The notes under the pieces are model-generated. The model saw only the letters and a list, made by a program, of their open reading frames with translations, had not been told where the DNA came from and did no database searches. The position numbers and the translations under genes are program-made. From Streptomyces sp. S.PB5 (GTDB lineage Bacteria > Actinomycetota > Actinomycetes > Streptomycetales > Streptomycetaceae), in NCBI RefSeq assembly GCF_030403745.1, contig NZ_JAQMWP010000020.1, forward strand, positions 124,001 through 188,000: a stretch of DNA of 64,000 nucleotides. The letters run 5' to 3'. Shown one piece after another: positions 24,510 to 32,619 of this stretch. Positions within the stretch are counted from its first letter, which is position 1; each line of letters begins with the position of its first letter.

Positions 24510-24548
24510 AGGGGCCGCTCGGCCCTTCCGGCAGGTCAACAGGCCCCT
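24510..24548. promoter_or_regulatory. GGCC box pair between the CBS-BON operon and the V/A-ATPase operon
   Basis: AGGGGCC-GCTC-GGCCCTT (24510-24527) and GCAGGTC-AACA-GGCCCCT (24531-24548) have centres 21 bp apart. They lie 72-110 bases before the CBS-BON start and 73-111 bases before the first V/A-ATPase gene, almost equidistant, so one pair could serve both divergent operons. Confidence 0.7.
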
Positions 24549-24620
24549 GTGAAGCCCTCGCCCGTCTTCCTAACGTGAAGACAGGAAACGCTGGGACCGG
24601 TGTCGATCCGGGAGGTGCTC

Positions 24621-25073
24621 ATGCCTGGGCTGCGCGGATTCCTCGCGCGTTGGCGGCCGGCCGAATCGCCCGGACCGGCGGTCGGCGGGGCCGTCCCCAT
24701 GGACCGGAGCGTGCAGCTCACCGCCGAACTGGGTCCGGTGCTGGCCCTGCTGGACGATGCCGCCGCCCAGGCCGCCGCCCTCCGCGACACGGCGGCCCAC
24801 GAGGCCGCCGAGCGCCGCCGCGCCGCCGCCGAGGAGGCCGACCGCACCCTGCGCGCGGCGCGGGCACGGGCCATGGAGCTCAGGACCGAGACCGCGTCCC
24901 GCCGCAGGGCCCAAGCAGTCACCGAGGCCACCCATGGGGACGCGGCGGCGCGACACGCCGTACGAGAACTGCGGGCGCGGGCCCGTGCCCGCACCCCGGA
25001 CCTCGCTGCACGCGTGGTCGCCCGGGTGACGCGGGAGCTCACCCCCGACACACCGTGCCGGAGGCCGCCATGA
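24621..25073 (+). CDS. V/A-type ATPase peripheral stalk subunit (G/H-like)
   Basis: A 150-residue, alanine/arginine/glutamate-rich protein. Residues 40-110 are a long heptad-like helix (LALLDDAAAQAAALRDTAAH ... EEADRTLRAARARAME), as in subunit G/H, which pairs with subunit E as the elastic stator stalk. The C-terminal part is basic. GGGAGG precedes the ATG; a GTG 21 bases upstream is less well placed. Its stop overlaps the next start (ATGA). It is first in the V/A-ATPase operon, where subunit H commonly sits. The assignment rests on composition and position rather than on a motif. Confidence 0.6.
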   Translation: MPGLRGFLARWRPAESPGPAVGGAVPMDRSVQLTAELGPVLALLDDAAAQAAALRDTAAHEAAERRRAAAEEADRTLRAARARAMELRTETASRRRAQAVTEATHGDAAARHAVRELRARARARTPDLAARVVARVTRELTPDTPCRRPP

Positions 25074-25981
25074 GCATCGGGTGGGTCGCGGGAGTGACCC
25101 GGGCCAGGGCCATGGCGGCCCGGCGTGCGGGGCCCGACACGGCACGCGCGCTGGCCGACGCGTCGGGTCCGGCCGACTGCGTGCGCCTCCTGGCCGCGAC
25201 GATCTACCGTCGTGGCCTCGACGGGAACGCCGGGCGGGCCGTCTCGGACGCCCTGGTGTGGCAGCTGCGGGTGCTCGCCGGATGGCAGCCCCGGGCCGGT
25301 GCCACCGCCGTACGCCTGCTGGCGTCCGGCTTCGAGATCGCCAACACCCGCGACCGGCTGCTGACACTGGCCGGCGGGTCGCCGCCGACGCCGTACCGGC
25401 TGGGCATGCTGGCCACAGCCTGGCCGCGGCTGGCCCAGGCCGCTTCACCGGCCGGAATACGGGCCGTCCTGGCCACGTCCGTGTGGGGTGACCCCGGCGG
25501 TGAGACTCCCGCTGCCGTGCTCACCGGGATGCGGCTGTCGGCGGCCGTGCGCACGGCGGGGTACGTACCCCCGGCGGAGCGTTGGGCGGCGGGGGAGGCC
25601 GCGCTGCTGGTGGCTCGCGAGGTCCATCTGACCGGACACCGGCTGACCGAGCGCGCCGCCCGGGACGCCGCCCGTCTCCTCGGCACGGCCGCCGTGCAAG
25701 CTCCGGCCTTCGGCGACTTCCGAGCCCGGTTGGCCCCGCCCGCCCGCTGGGCGTTGGAGGGGGTCGGGCGGCCGGAGGACCTGTGGCGTGCCGAGGCCCG
25801 CTGGTGGCCCGAGGTCGAGCGGGACGCCCTGACGCTGCTGAGCCGGGCCCGGTTCGACATGTCGCCCGTCGTGGGCGCGGCCGCCGTCCTGGGCGTCGAC
25901 GCGTGGCGAGTACGGGCCGGACTGGAGTGCGCCGCACACGACGGCCGGGCGAGGGAGGCGTTCGATGAACTCCTGGGCTGA
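25070..25981 (+). CDS. V/A-type ATPase subunit C (d-like)
   Basis: A 303-residue, almost all-helical protein expected to be the socket between the central shaft and the membrane c-ring. It is divergent but shows the spaced basic and tryptophan positions of V-type subunit C (WQLRVLAGW, RWALEGVGRPEDLWRAEARWW). Its place between H and I genes also fits. The ATG overlaps the previous stop, and the gene overlaps the next one by 17 bases, so it is translationally coupled on both sides. The length is near the family norm (about 320). Confidence 0.65.
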   Translation: MSIGWVAGVTRARAMAARRAGPDTARALADASGPADCVRLLAATIYRRGLDGNAGRAVSDALVWQLRVLAGWQPRAGATAVRLLASGFEIANTRDRLLTLAGGSPPTPYRLGMLATAWPRLAQAASPAGIRAVLATSVWGDPGGETPAAVLTGMRLSAAVRTAGYVPPAERWAAGEAALLVAREVHLTGHRLTERAARDAARLLGTAAVQAPAFGDFRARLAPPARWALEGVGRPEDLWRAEARWWPEVERDALTLLSRARFDMSPVVGAAAVLGVDAWRVRAGLECAAHDGRAREAFDELLG

Positions 25982-27398
25982 CTCCTTGGCACCGACCCGC
26001 ATGCGGCGAGTCGCCGTCGTGGCCTCCCGCGACGCCCTGCGTGACACCCTGGTGCAGGTCGCCGACGCGGACTGCGTGGAACTCGACCGCACCCACGGGC
26101 CCAGCCCGCCCGGACCGGCCGCCCGACAGCTCCAGCGGCTGGACGCCGACGCCCGACAGGCCCTGCTCGCCCCGACCGAGCCCGACCTCGACACCCTCCG
26201 GCGGGAGGGCCGGGCCGACCTGTTGGCGGGCGAGGCCCAACTGGAGACGTACCGCGAAGCCGCCGTCTGGCGCGGCACCGTCGCCGGCCTCGCCGGATGG
26301 TGCCCCGCCGAGGAACTGCCCCGCCTCGCGGCCCGCCTCGCGGACGTCGGCGGCACCGTCGTCCCCCTGCGCACACCCCGCGGCATCGACCCGCCGACCC
26401 TGCTGTCCGACGACGGCACGGTGCGGCGCTCCCTGACCCCGCTGGTGCGCACCTATGGCACTCCGCCGTACGACGACGTCGACCCCACCCTGCCCGCGGG
26501 CATCGCCTACGTCGTCATGTTCGGCATGATGTTCGGCGACGCGGGCCACGGCGTCCTGCTCCTGCTCGGCGCACTCCTGCTGGGATCCGGCCGTCCGGCC
26601 CGCCTCGCGTCCCTGCGCCCCCTGTGGCCCTTCCTCGCCGGCGCGGGCGCGGCCAGCACCCTCGCCGGAGTGGCCTACGGAGAGTTCTTCGGCCCCACCG
26701 GCGTACTGCCCGTGCTGTGGCTCAACCCCCTGGACGAGCCCATGCGTCTGCTGGGCAGCGCGATCGCCCTCGGCGCGGTGCTGCTGGCCCTCGCCTACAC
26801 GGCGGGCATCGTCAACCGATGGCGCGAGGGCGGCCCGGGCCGGGCCCTGTACGCGGCGTCCGGCATCGCCGGAGCCCTGGTCTTCCTGGGGTTCGCGGTC
26901 CTCGCGGCCGGCATCGCCCTGCACACGCCGGTGATCGCCGGGACCGGCTCGGCGATCGCCCTCATCGGCCTGGGCCTGGTCGGCACCGGGCTCCTCGCGG
27001 CCTCCGGCGGCGGTGGCTCGGGAGCCCTCCAGACCGGCGTGCAGGTCTTCGACGTCGTGATCCGCATCGGCTCCAACACGGTCTCCTTCGCCCGGCTCGC
27101 CGCGTTCGGGCTCACCCACGCGGCGCTGGGCGACATCGTCTGGCGCGGCACCGAGTCCCTGGCCGGCGCCGGTCCGGTGGCCCTGGTCGCCGGAGTGCTG
27201 CTGTTCGTCCTCGGCAATGCGCTGGCCTTCGCCCTGGAGGCGCTGGTGGCCGGCGTCCAGGCCCTGCGGCTGGAGTTCTACGAGCTCTTCTCCCGGGTGT
27301 TCGACGCCGAAGGACGGCCCTTCCACCCCTGGCACGTGCCCACCCAGACCCTCGACGCACATGTGCCCACACCCCACGGCACGGAGGTGACATCATGA
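25965..27398 (+). CDS. V/A-type ATPase subunit I (a-subunit, ion channel stator)
   Basis: A 477-residue membrane subunit that provides the ion half-channels. The cytoplasmic N-terminal arm is only ~175 residues, against about 300 in typical I subunits of 600-650. The membrane part starts with DPTLPAGIAYVVMFGMMFGDAGHG (174-197) and has about eight helices. The essential arginine is probably Arg377 in NTVSFARLAAFGL. The family-typical FALEALVAGVQALRLEFYELFSRVF closes it. It overlaps the subunit C gene by 17 bases and the subunit K gene by four. The short arm may mean one peripheral stalk contact is reduced. Confidence 0.85.
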   Translation: MNSWADSLAPTRMRRVAVVASRDALRDTLVQVADADCVELDRTHGPSPPGPAARQLQRLDADARQALLAPTEPDLDTLRREGRADLLAGEAQLETYREAAVWRGTVAGLAGWCPAEELPRLAARLADVGGTVVPLRTPRGIDPPTLLSDDGTVRRSLTPLVRTYGTPPYDDVDPTLPAGIAYVVMFGMMFGDAGHGVLLLLGALLLGSGRPARLASLRPLWPFLAGAGAASTLAGVAYGEFFGPTGVLPVLWLNPLDEPMRLLGSAIALGAVLLALAYTAGIVNRWREGGPGRALYAASGIAGALVFLGFAVLAAGIALHTPVIAGTGSAIALIGLGLVGTGLLAASGGGGSGALQTGVQVFDVVIRIGSNTVSFARLAAFGLTHAALGDIVWRGTESLAGAGPVALVAGVLLFVLGNALAFALEALVAGVQALRLEFYELFSRVFDAEGRPFHPWHVPTQTLDAHVPTPHGTEVTS

Positions 27399-27811
27399 TC
27401 GCTTGGCTGATCGCACTGCCGCTGCTGGTCGCGGCCTACGGGGTCACCCGACGCCTGCTGCGACGCCGCAGCCGGGCCGTGCTGCGGTCGATCCTCGCGG
27501 CGGACGCGGCCCTGTTCACCGGAGCCCTGGTGCTCCTGCTGCTCGCGCTGAACGGCGGCTCGGCCCAGGCCCAGACGGCCGCCGCCGAGAGCTCGGGCTC
27601 CGGTTCCGCGGCCCTCATCGGCGCCGCCATCGCCGTCGCCGGAGCCTCCATCGGTGCGGCCATCGCGGTCGCCTACACGGGCGCCGCGGCACTGGCCGCG
27701 CTCAGCGAACGGCCCGAGCTCTTCGGCCGGGCCATGGTCATCGTCGGCCTCGCCGAAGGCATCGCCATCTACGGCCTGGTCGTCGCCATCATCCTGATCG
27801 GGAAGACCTAG
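27395..27811 (+). CDS. V/A-type ATPase subunit K (c-ring proteolipid)
   Basis: A 138-residue proteolipid. An N-terminal hydrophobic extension (about 1-17 and 33-53, joined by an arginine-rich turn) precedes the classic two-helix c-subunit hairpin. The hairpin has glycine/alanine-rich ALIGAAIAVAGASIGAAIAV and then SERPELFGRAMVIVGLAEGIAIYGLVVAI. The ion-carrying carboxylate is Glu121. The helix facing it lacks the glutamine that marks sodium-binding rings, so protons are the likely ion; this is an inference. The start overlaps the subunit I stop (ATGA), and subunit F starts two bases after its stop. Confidence 0.85.
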   Translation: MIAWLIALPLLVAAYGVTRRLLRRRSRAVLRSILAADAALFTGALVLLLLALNGGSAQAQTAAAESSGSGSAALIGAAIAVAGASIGAAIAVAYTGAAALAALSERPELFGRAMVIVGLAEGIAIYGLVVAIILIGKT

Positions 27812-27813
27812 CC

Positions 27814-28035
27814 ATGGCGTACATCGCGGCGATCGGGGAACGGCAGCGCGTCATCGGGTTTTCGGCCGTCGGCGTCACCGCCCACCCCGCGCAGGATGCG
27901 GAGGCGGTGCGGGCCGCGTGGCGGGCGCTTCCCGCGGACGTCGGACTGGTGCTCCTCACGCCCGCCGCGGCCGAGGCGCTCGGCCCGGAGAGGGGCGGGG
28001 GAGAGGGACGGCTCGTCGCCGTGATGCCGTCATGA
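27814..28035 (+). CDS. V/A-type ATPase subunit F
   Basis: A 73-residue protein matching the core of V/A-ATPase subunit F: MAYIAAIGERQRVIGFSAVGV at the N-terminus, then a helix (AEAVRAAWRALP) and VGLVLLTPAAAEAL. Subunit F sits on the rotor shaft with subunit D. It is shorter than usual (about 100), ending soon after the VAVMP strand, so the C-terminal helix that enters the catalytic head in other species is missing. It is translationally coupled to subunit E (ATGA). Confidence 0.8.
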   Translation: MAYIAAIGERQRVIGFSAVGVTAHPAQDAEAVRAAWRALPADVGLVLLTPAAAEALGPERGGGEGRLVAVMPS

Positions 28036-28619
28036 ACATCGGACACCGTGGTCACGCGGCCATGGGCACGGGGCGTCCTGGTAACCCCGCCCCGAAGCCT
28101 GACCACCCCGCCGAGACCGCCACCGCCCTCGCCCCCGTACGTGACCGCCTCCTCGAAGAGGCCGCCGCCGACGCCCAGGCCCTGCTGACCGCGGCCGCCG
28201 AGGACGCAGCGTCCCTGCTCCGGGACGCGGAGGCCCGGGCGGCCGGCATCCTCGCCGAGGCCCGCAGTCAGGGCGCGGCCGACGCCGAGACCGCCCGCCG
28301 AGCCGTCCACGCCCAAGCCCGCCGGGCCGCCCGCGCCCGTGAACTCGCCGCCCGCCGTGAGTGCTGGGAGGAACTGCGACGCCAGGTCGTCGAGGGCGTC
28401 GAGGCGCTGCGCGACACCGACGCCTACCCGCACCTGCGCGAACGACTGGCAGCGCGCGTAAGGCAATTGCTCGGCCCCGACGCCCTCGTCACCGAGGCCC
28501 CCGGCGGCGGAATCGTCGGCGAGGCCCCGGGACGCCGGCTCGACCTCAGCCTGGCCACGCTCGCCGAGCGTGCCCTCGAACGGACCGGAGCGGAGGTGGA
28601 GCAACTGTGGGCACCCTGA
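28032..28619 (+). CDS. V/A-type ATPase subunit E (peripheral stalk)
   Basis: A 195-residue stator subunit. Residues 35-115 form a long alanine-rich helix with charged heptads (LLEEAAADAQALLTAAAEDA ... AARARELAARRE). A globular C-terminal domain of ~75 residues (RERLAARVRQLLGPDALVTEAPGG) should bind the catalytic head. It would pair with the first-gene product as the E/G stalk. The start overlaps subunit F and its end overlaps the subunit A start by 13 bases. Confidence 0.8.
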   Translation: MNIGHRGHAAMGTGRPGNPAPKPDHPAETATALAPVRDRLLEEAAADAQALLTAAAEDAASLLRDAEARAAGILAEARSQGAADAETARRAVHAQARRAARARELAARRECWEELRRQVVEGVEALRDTDAYPHLRERLAARVRQLLGPDALVTEAPGGGIVGEAPGRRLDLSLATLAERALERTGAEVEQLWAP

Positions 28620-30358
28620 CGCAGACCCGGTACGGCACCGGGCGCATCCTTCGGGTCGCCGGCCCGCTGGTCGAGGCCGAAGGCGTGGGCGGCACCGCGA
28701 TGTACGACCTGGTGGCGCTCGGCGAGCGGGAGCTGCCCGGGGAGATCGTCGCGATCCGGGACGCCGTCGTCACCGTCCAGGCGTACGAGTACACCGGCGG
28801 CCTCGCGCCCGGCATGCCGGTGAGGCCGCTGGGCCGCCCGCTGTCCGCGACCCTCGGCCCCGGCCTGCTGGGCGGGATCTTCGACGGGCTGCTGCGCCCG
28901 CTGTCGGCCGCGGGTGCGTGGCTGGAACCTGAAGCCGTCGAAGGCCGGCCCGACACGGACCGACCGACCTGGCCGTTCATGCCCCGGGCCGCCGAGGGCG
29001 ACGACGTCCGACCGGGCGACCTGCTCGGCGAGATCGGCGGGGCCGGACCGGTAGCGCTGAAGGTGCTGGTGCCGCCCGGCTGCGCGGGCCCGGTGGAGGC
29101 CATCGCGGCGGCAGGCCGCCATCCCGAGGACACCGTGGTCGCGACGGTCGCCGGCACCCCGGTCCGGATGACGACCCACTGGCCGATCCGGATACCCCGC
29201 CCCGTCCGCGAACGGCTGGACACCGGCCGCCCGCTGCGCACCGGCCAGCGCGCCATCGACCTGCTCTTCCCGGTGGCGCTGGGCAGCACCGTCGCCGTAC
29301 CCGGGGGCTTCGGCACCGGCAAGACCGTGCTGCTCCAGCAGATCGCCAAGTGGTGCGACGCGGACGTCATCGTCTACGTCGGCTGCGGCGAGCGCGGCAA
29401 CGAGATGGCCGACGTCATCGACGAGTTCACCGCCCTCACCGACCCGCGCACCGGCGGACGCCTCGCCGACCGGACGGTGATCGTCGCCAACACCTCCAAC
29501 ATGCCGATGATGGCCAGGGAGGCCAGCATCTACACGGGCGTCACCGTCGCCGAGTACTTCCGCGACATGGGCCTGGACGTCGTCGTCATCGCCGATTCGA
29601 CGTCCCGCTGGGCGGAGGCACTGCGTGAGTTCTCCTCCCGTACCGGCGCGCTGCCCGCCGAGGAGGGCTATCCCGCGGGCCTCGCCTCGGCGATCGCCGC
29701 GTTCTACGAGCGGGCCGGGGCGGTCACCACCCTCGGCGGGCGCACCGGCTCCGTGACGGTCATCGGCGCGGTGTCCCCGCCGGGCGGCGACATGGCCGAA
29801 CCGGTCACCTCCCACACCCAGCGTTTCGTCCGCTGCCTGTGGACCCTCGACCGCGATCTCGCCTACGCGCGCCACTACCCGGCCGTCTCCTGGGCCGAGT
29901 CGTTCTCCCGCGACGCCGAGGCGCTCGGCGCCCACCGCGCCGCCACCGACGACCCGGACTGGCCCGCCCGACGAGCCCGGGTCTCCGGGCTGCTCGCGGA
30001 GGCGGACCGGCTCGCCGACCTGGTCGACCTGCTCGGCATCGCGGCGCTGCCCGACCAGGAGCGCATCAGCGTCCTGGGCGGCCGGCTCGTGCGCGAGGGC
30101 GTGCTCCAGCAGAGCGCGCTGTCCGAACGGGACGCCTACAGCGGCACCGAGAAGACGGCCGCGCTCGCCGAGGCGGTCCTCGCGGTCGTCGACCGCTGCC
30201 GCGAACTGGCCGGCCAGGGTGTACCCGCGGCACGCATCGAGGAGGTCGACTTCTCGCCCGTCCTGCGCGCCCGTGAGGAGGCGGGCCCGCACGACGCCGA
30301 GACCGTCGGGGCACTGCGGGCGGCCATGCTCGCCCGGCTCGGGGAGCTGACGACATGA
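28607..30358 (+). CDS. V/A-type ATPase catalytic subunit A
   Basis: A 583-residue catalytic subunit. The beta-barrel lies at ~1-75, the non-homologous bulge domain typical of A subunits at ~110-190, and the P-loop GGFGTGKT at 233-240. GERGNEM at 261-267 gives catalytic Glu262; DSTSRWAEALRE and a C-terminal helical bundle follow. The bulge region confirms V/A-type rather than F-type beta subunit. The P-loop has GGFG where most A subunits have GPFG. A GTG start with GGAGGTGGAG upstream is used. The gene overlaps the subunit B gene (ATGA). Whether the enzyme makes or hydrolyses ATP is not visible. Confidence 0.92.
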   Translation: MGTLTQTRYGTGRILRVAGPLVEAEGVGGTAMYDLVALGERELPGEIVAIRDAVVTVQAYEYTGGLAPGMPVRPLGRPLSATLGPGLLGGIFDGLLRPLSAAGAWLEPEAVEGRPDTDRPTWPFMPRAAEGDDVRPGDLLGEIGGAGPVALKVLVPPGCAGPVEAIAAAGRHPEDTVVATVAGTPVRMTTHWPIRIPRPVRERLDTGRPLRTGQRAIDLLFPVALGSTVAVPGGFGTGKTVLLQQIAKWCDADVIVYVGCGERGNEMADVIDEFTALTDPRTGGRLADRTVIVANTSNMPMMAREASIYTGVTVAEYFRDMGLDVVVIADSTSRWAEALREFSSRTGALPAEEGYPAGLASAIAAFYERAGAVTTLGGRTGSVTVIGAVSPPGGDMAEPVTSHTQRFVRCLWTLDRDLAYARHYPAVSWAESFSRDAEALGAHRAATDDPDWPARRARVSGLLAEADRLADLVDLLGIAALPDQERISVLGGRLVREGVLQQSALSERDAYSGTEKTAALAEAVLAVVDRCRELAGQGVPAARIEEVDFSPVLRAREEAGPHDAETVGALRAAMLARLGELTT

Positions 30359-31734
30359 ACACAGGCGTGGAGTACACCTCGGTGCGGGAACTGCGCGGTC
30401 CGCTCGCGGTCGTCGACAAGGTCGAAGGCGTCGGCTGGGACGAGTTCGTGCTGCTCACCCCCGACACCGGCGCACCGCGGCACGGACTCGTGCTGGAGGT
30501 CGACCGCGGCACGGCCGTCGTCCAGGTCCTGGAGGACACCGCGGGACTGGACCCCGGACGGCTGCGCGCCGCGTTCACCGGATCGCCGCTGCGCGTCCCC
30601 GTCGGCCCCGGGTGGCTGGGCCGGATCTGCAACGGCCGCGGAGAACCCCTCGACGGGGGCCCGCCCGTCTTCGGTGGCGCCGCCTCGGCGGTGGGCGGGC
30701 GTCCCGTCAACCCGGTGCGCCGCGAACCGCCTGCCGACCCGGTGCTCACCGGTGTCAGCGCCGTCGACGCTCTGACCACGCTCGTACGTGGCCAGAAACT
30801 CCCGGTGTTCTCGGCGGCCGGTCTGCCGCACCTGGAACTGGCCGCGCAGATCGCGGCGCAGTCGACGGCCGGCGGCGAGCCGTTCTGCGTCGTGTTCGCC
30901 GCGATGGGAGTGACCCACGCGGACGCCGGGTTCGTCCGGGACGCGCTGGAGGAGCGTTCCGCGGCGGGGGAACTGGTGCTCCTGCTCAACACCGCCGACG
31001 ACCCCGTCATCGAGCGCATCCTCACCCCGCGGATCGCCCTGACCGTCGCCGAGCACCTCGCCTTCGCGGAGGGCCGCCACGTCCTGGTCGTGATGACGGA
31101 CATGACGAGCTACGCCGAGGCACTGCGCGAGGTCTCCGCGGCCCGCGGCGAGATCCCCGCCCGCCGCGCCTACCCCGGCTACCTCTACAGCGACCTGGCG
31201 TCCCTGTACGAACGCTGCGGACGCATCCGTGGTCTGCCCGGCTCCGTGACCGTGCTGCCGGTGCTCACCATGCCCGCGGGCGACATCACACACCCGGTCC
31301 CCGACCTCACCGGATACATCACGGAAGGCCAGATAGTCCTCTCCCGGCAGCTGCACGCCCGGGGGGTCTACCCGCCCGTGGACGCGCTGTCGTCGCTGTC
31401 CCGTCTGATGCGCAGGGGCGCGGGCCCCGGCCGCACCCGCGAGGACCATCTCGACGTCGCGGCCCAGCTGCTCTCCGCGCTGGCCCGGGCCCGCCAGGTC
31501 AAGGAACTCGCCGACCTGGTCGGACAGGCGGCCCTGAGCCCGGCCGACCGCGGCTACCTCGACTTCGAGGAGGCCTTCGCACGCGGGCTCGTCGACCAGC
31601 GAAAGGACGAACTGCGCCCCCTGGACCAGACGCTGGAGCGGGCCTGGCAGGTGCTGCTCACGCTTCCGCGCGGCCAACTGACCATGCTGCCCACCGAGTT
31701 CCTCGACGCCCACCTGCGGACCGAGGAGGGGTGA
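30355..31734 (+). CDS. V/A-type ATPase regulatory subunit B
   Basis: A 459-residue non-catalytic partner of subunit A. It carries the B-type pattern GLPHLELAAQIAAQ where A has a P-loop, then VVFAAMGVTHADAGFV. LTVAEHLAFAEGRHVLVVMTDMTSYAEALREVSAARGEIPARRAYPGYLYSDLA is near-canonical for V/A subunit B, read here in shorter pieces: VVMTDMTSYAEALREVS and GYLYSDLASLYERCG. The absence of a P-loop and the length are right for the family. It lies between A and D with a four-base overlap upstream and a four-base gap downstream. Confidence 0.92.
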   Translation: MNTGVEYTSVRELRGPLAVVDKVEGVGWDEFVLLTPDTGAPRHGLVLEVDRGTAVVQVLEDTAGLDPGRLRAAFTGSPLRVPVGPGWLGRICNGRGEPLDGGPPVFGGAASAVGGRPVNPVRREPPADPVLTGVSAVDALTTLVRGQKLPVFSAAGLPHLELAAQIAAQSTAGGEPFCVVFAAMGVTHADAGFVRDALEERSAAGELVLLLNTADDPVIERILTPRIALTVAEHLAFAEGRHVLVVMTDMTSYAEALREVSAARGEIPARRAYPGYLYSDLASLYERCGRIRGLPGSVTVLPVLTMPAGDITHPVPDLTGYITEGQIVLSRQLHARGVYPPVDALSSLSRLMRRGAGPGRTREDHLDVAAQLLSALARARQVKELADLVGQAALSPADRGYLDFEEAFARGLVDQRKDELRPLDQTLERAWQVLLTLPRGQLTMLPTEFLDAHLRTEEG

Positions 31735-31738
31735 TCCC

Positions 31739-32359
31739 GTGGCGGAGCTGCGCGTACCCCCGGGCAGGGCCGGCCGGATGCGACTGCGCCGCAGCCTCGA
31801 CGTCGCACGGCGCGGGGCCGACCTGCTGGATCAGAAGCTGCGCATCCTGCGCGCCCGCCACGAGGAACTCCTGCGGGCCGAGCACACCGCGCGTGAGGAC
31901 TGGAACGAACGACTGAGAGAAGCGGAGACCTGGCTGCGGCGCGGCCTGCTCCTCGGCGGCGAGGAGGCCCTGGAGGCGGAGGCCCCCGCACACCCCGCGG
32001 AACTGGAGGTCGCCTGGACCGCCACGATGGGCGTACGGCATCCCGGCACCGCCTCCTGCACCCTCCCGGAGCGAGACCTGGACCAACCGGCGCCCGCCGC
32101 CACCGCGTTGCTCCACGCCGAGACCGCCTACGCGGCCGCCGTACGTGCCGCCGCCGTCTACGCGGCCGCCGGCACCGCCGTCCGTGCCGTCGGGGACGAG
32201 GTGCTCGCCACCCGGCTGCGGGTGCGGGCCCTGCGGCGGCACTGGATCCCCCGGCTGGAGACGGCCCTCGTTCTCGCGGACTCCGCACTTGAACAGAACG
32301 AGCACGAGGACGCCGTACGCAGGAAGTGGGCGTCGGACGCGGCGGCGCGTGCGCGGTGA
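31739..32359 (+). CDS. V/A-type ATPase subunit D (central shaft)
   Basis: A 206-residue protein with two long helices forming the rotor shaft. The N-terminal helix begins VPPGRAGRMRLRRSLDVARRGADLLDQK and includes the family pattern LL-x-K-x-x-L. The C-terminal helix has RVRALRRHWIPRLETALVLADSAL, near the consensus RRVNALE-x-x-x-IP of subunit D. The start is a GTG with GAGGAGGGG upstream. It is the last gene of the operon; a stretch of 260 bases with repeats and a GGCC box follows before the next USP. Confidence 0.85.
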   Translation: MAELRVPPGRAGRMRLRRSLDVARRGADLLDQKLRILRARHEELLRAEHTAREDWNERLREAETWLRRGLLLGGEEALEAEAPAHPAELEVAWTATMGVRHPGTASCTLPERDLDQPAPAATALLHAETAYAAAVRAAAVYAAAGTAVRAVGDEVLATRLRVRALRRHWIPRLETALVLADSALEQNEHEDAVRRKWASDAAARAR

Positions 32360-32405
32360 CGGGCCGGCCGCTCGGCTGACTGCCCGGCCGCACACCCGGT
32401 CGGCT

Positions 32406-32432
32406 CGGACAGCGCGGACAGTGCGGACAGGG
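32406..32432. repeat. Three 9-base tandem repeats
   Basis: CGGACAGCG, CGGACAGTG and CGGACAGGG follow each other directly between the V/A-ATPase operon and the USP gene. Only the last two or three bases differ. They adjoin the GGCC box at 32440. Confidence 0.7.
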
Positions 32433-32439
32433 CCGATGG

Positions 32440-32457
32440 CGGGGCCCTTCGGCCCAT
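32440..32457. promoter_or_regulatory. GGCC box upstream of USP
   Basis: CGGGGCC-CTTC-GGCCCAT keeps the core with five good arm pairs, about 165 bases before the USP start. The sequence 22 bp upstream (GTGCGGACAGGGCC) is only a poor second copy. Confidence 0.5.
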
Positions 32458-32619
32458 CCGCAGCCGTTCACGGCGCGGTTCGCTGGGACTACGGAGGGGG
32501 CCCGACGTCGACCCAGGGGGCGAGACTTGTGGACACGCGCCGCACACCGCCCTTCTGGCAGAGGATCCTGCTCCTGCTGTTCGCGGCGCCGGACAGCATC
32601 CCGACGAGGAGGCAGAGCC

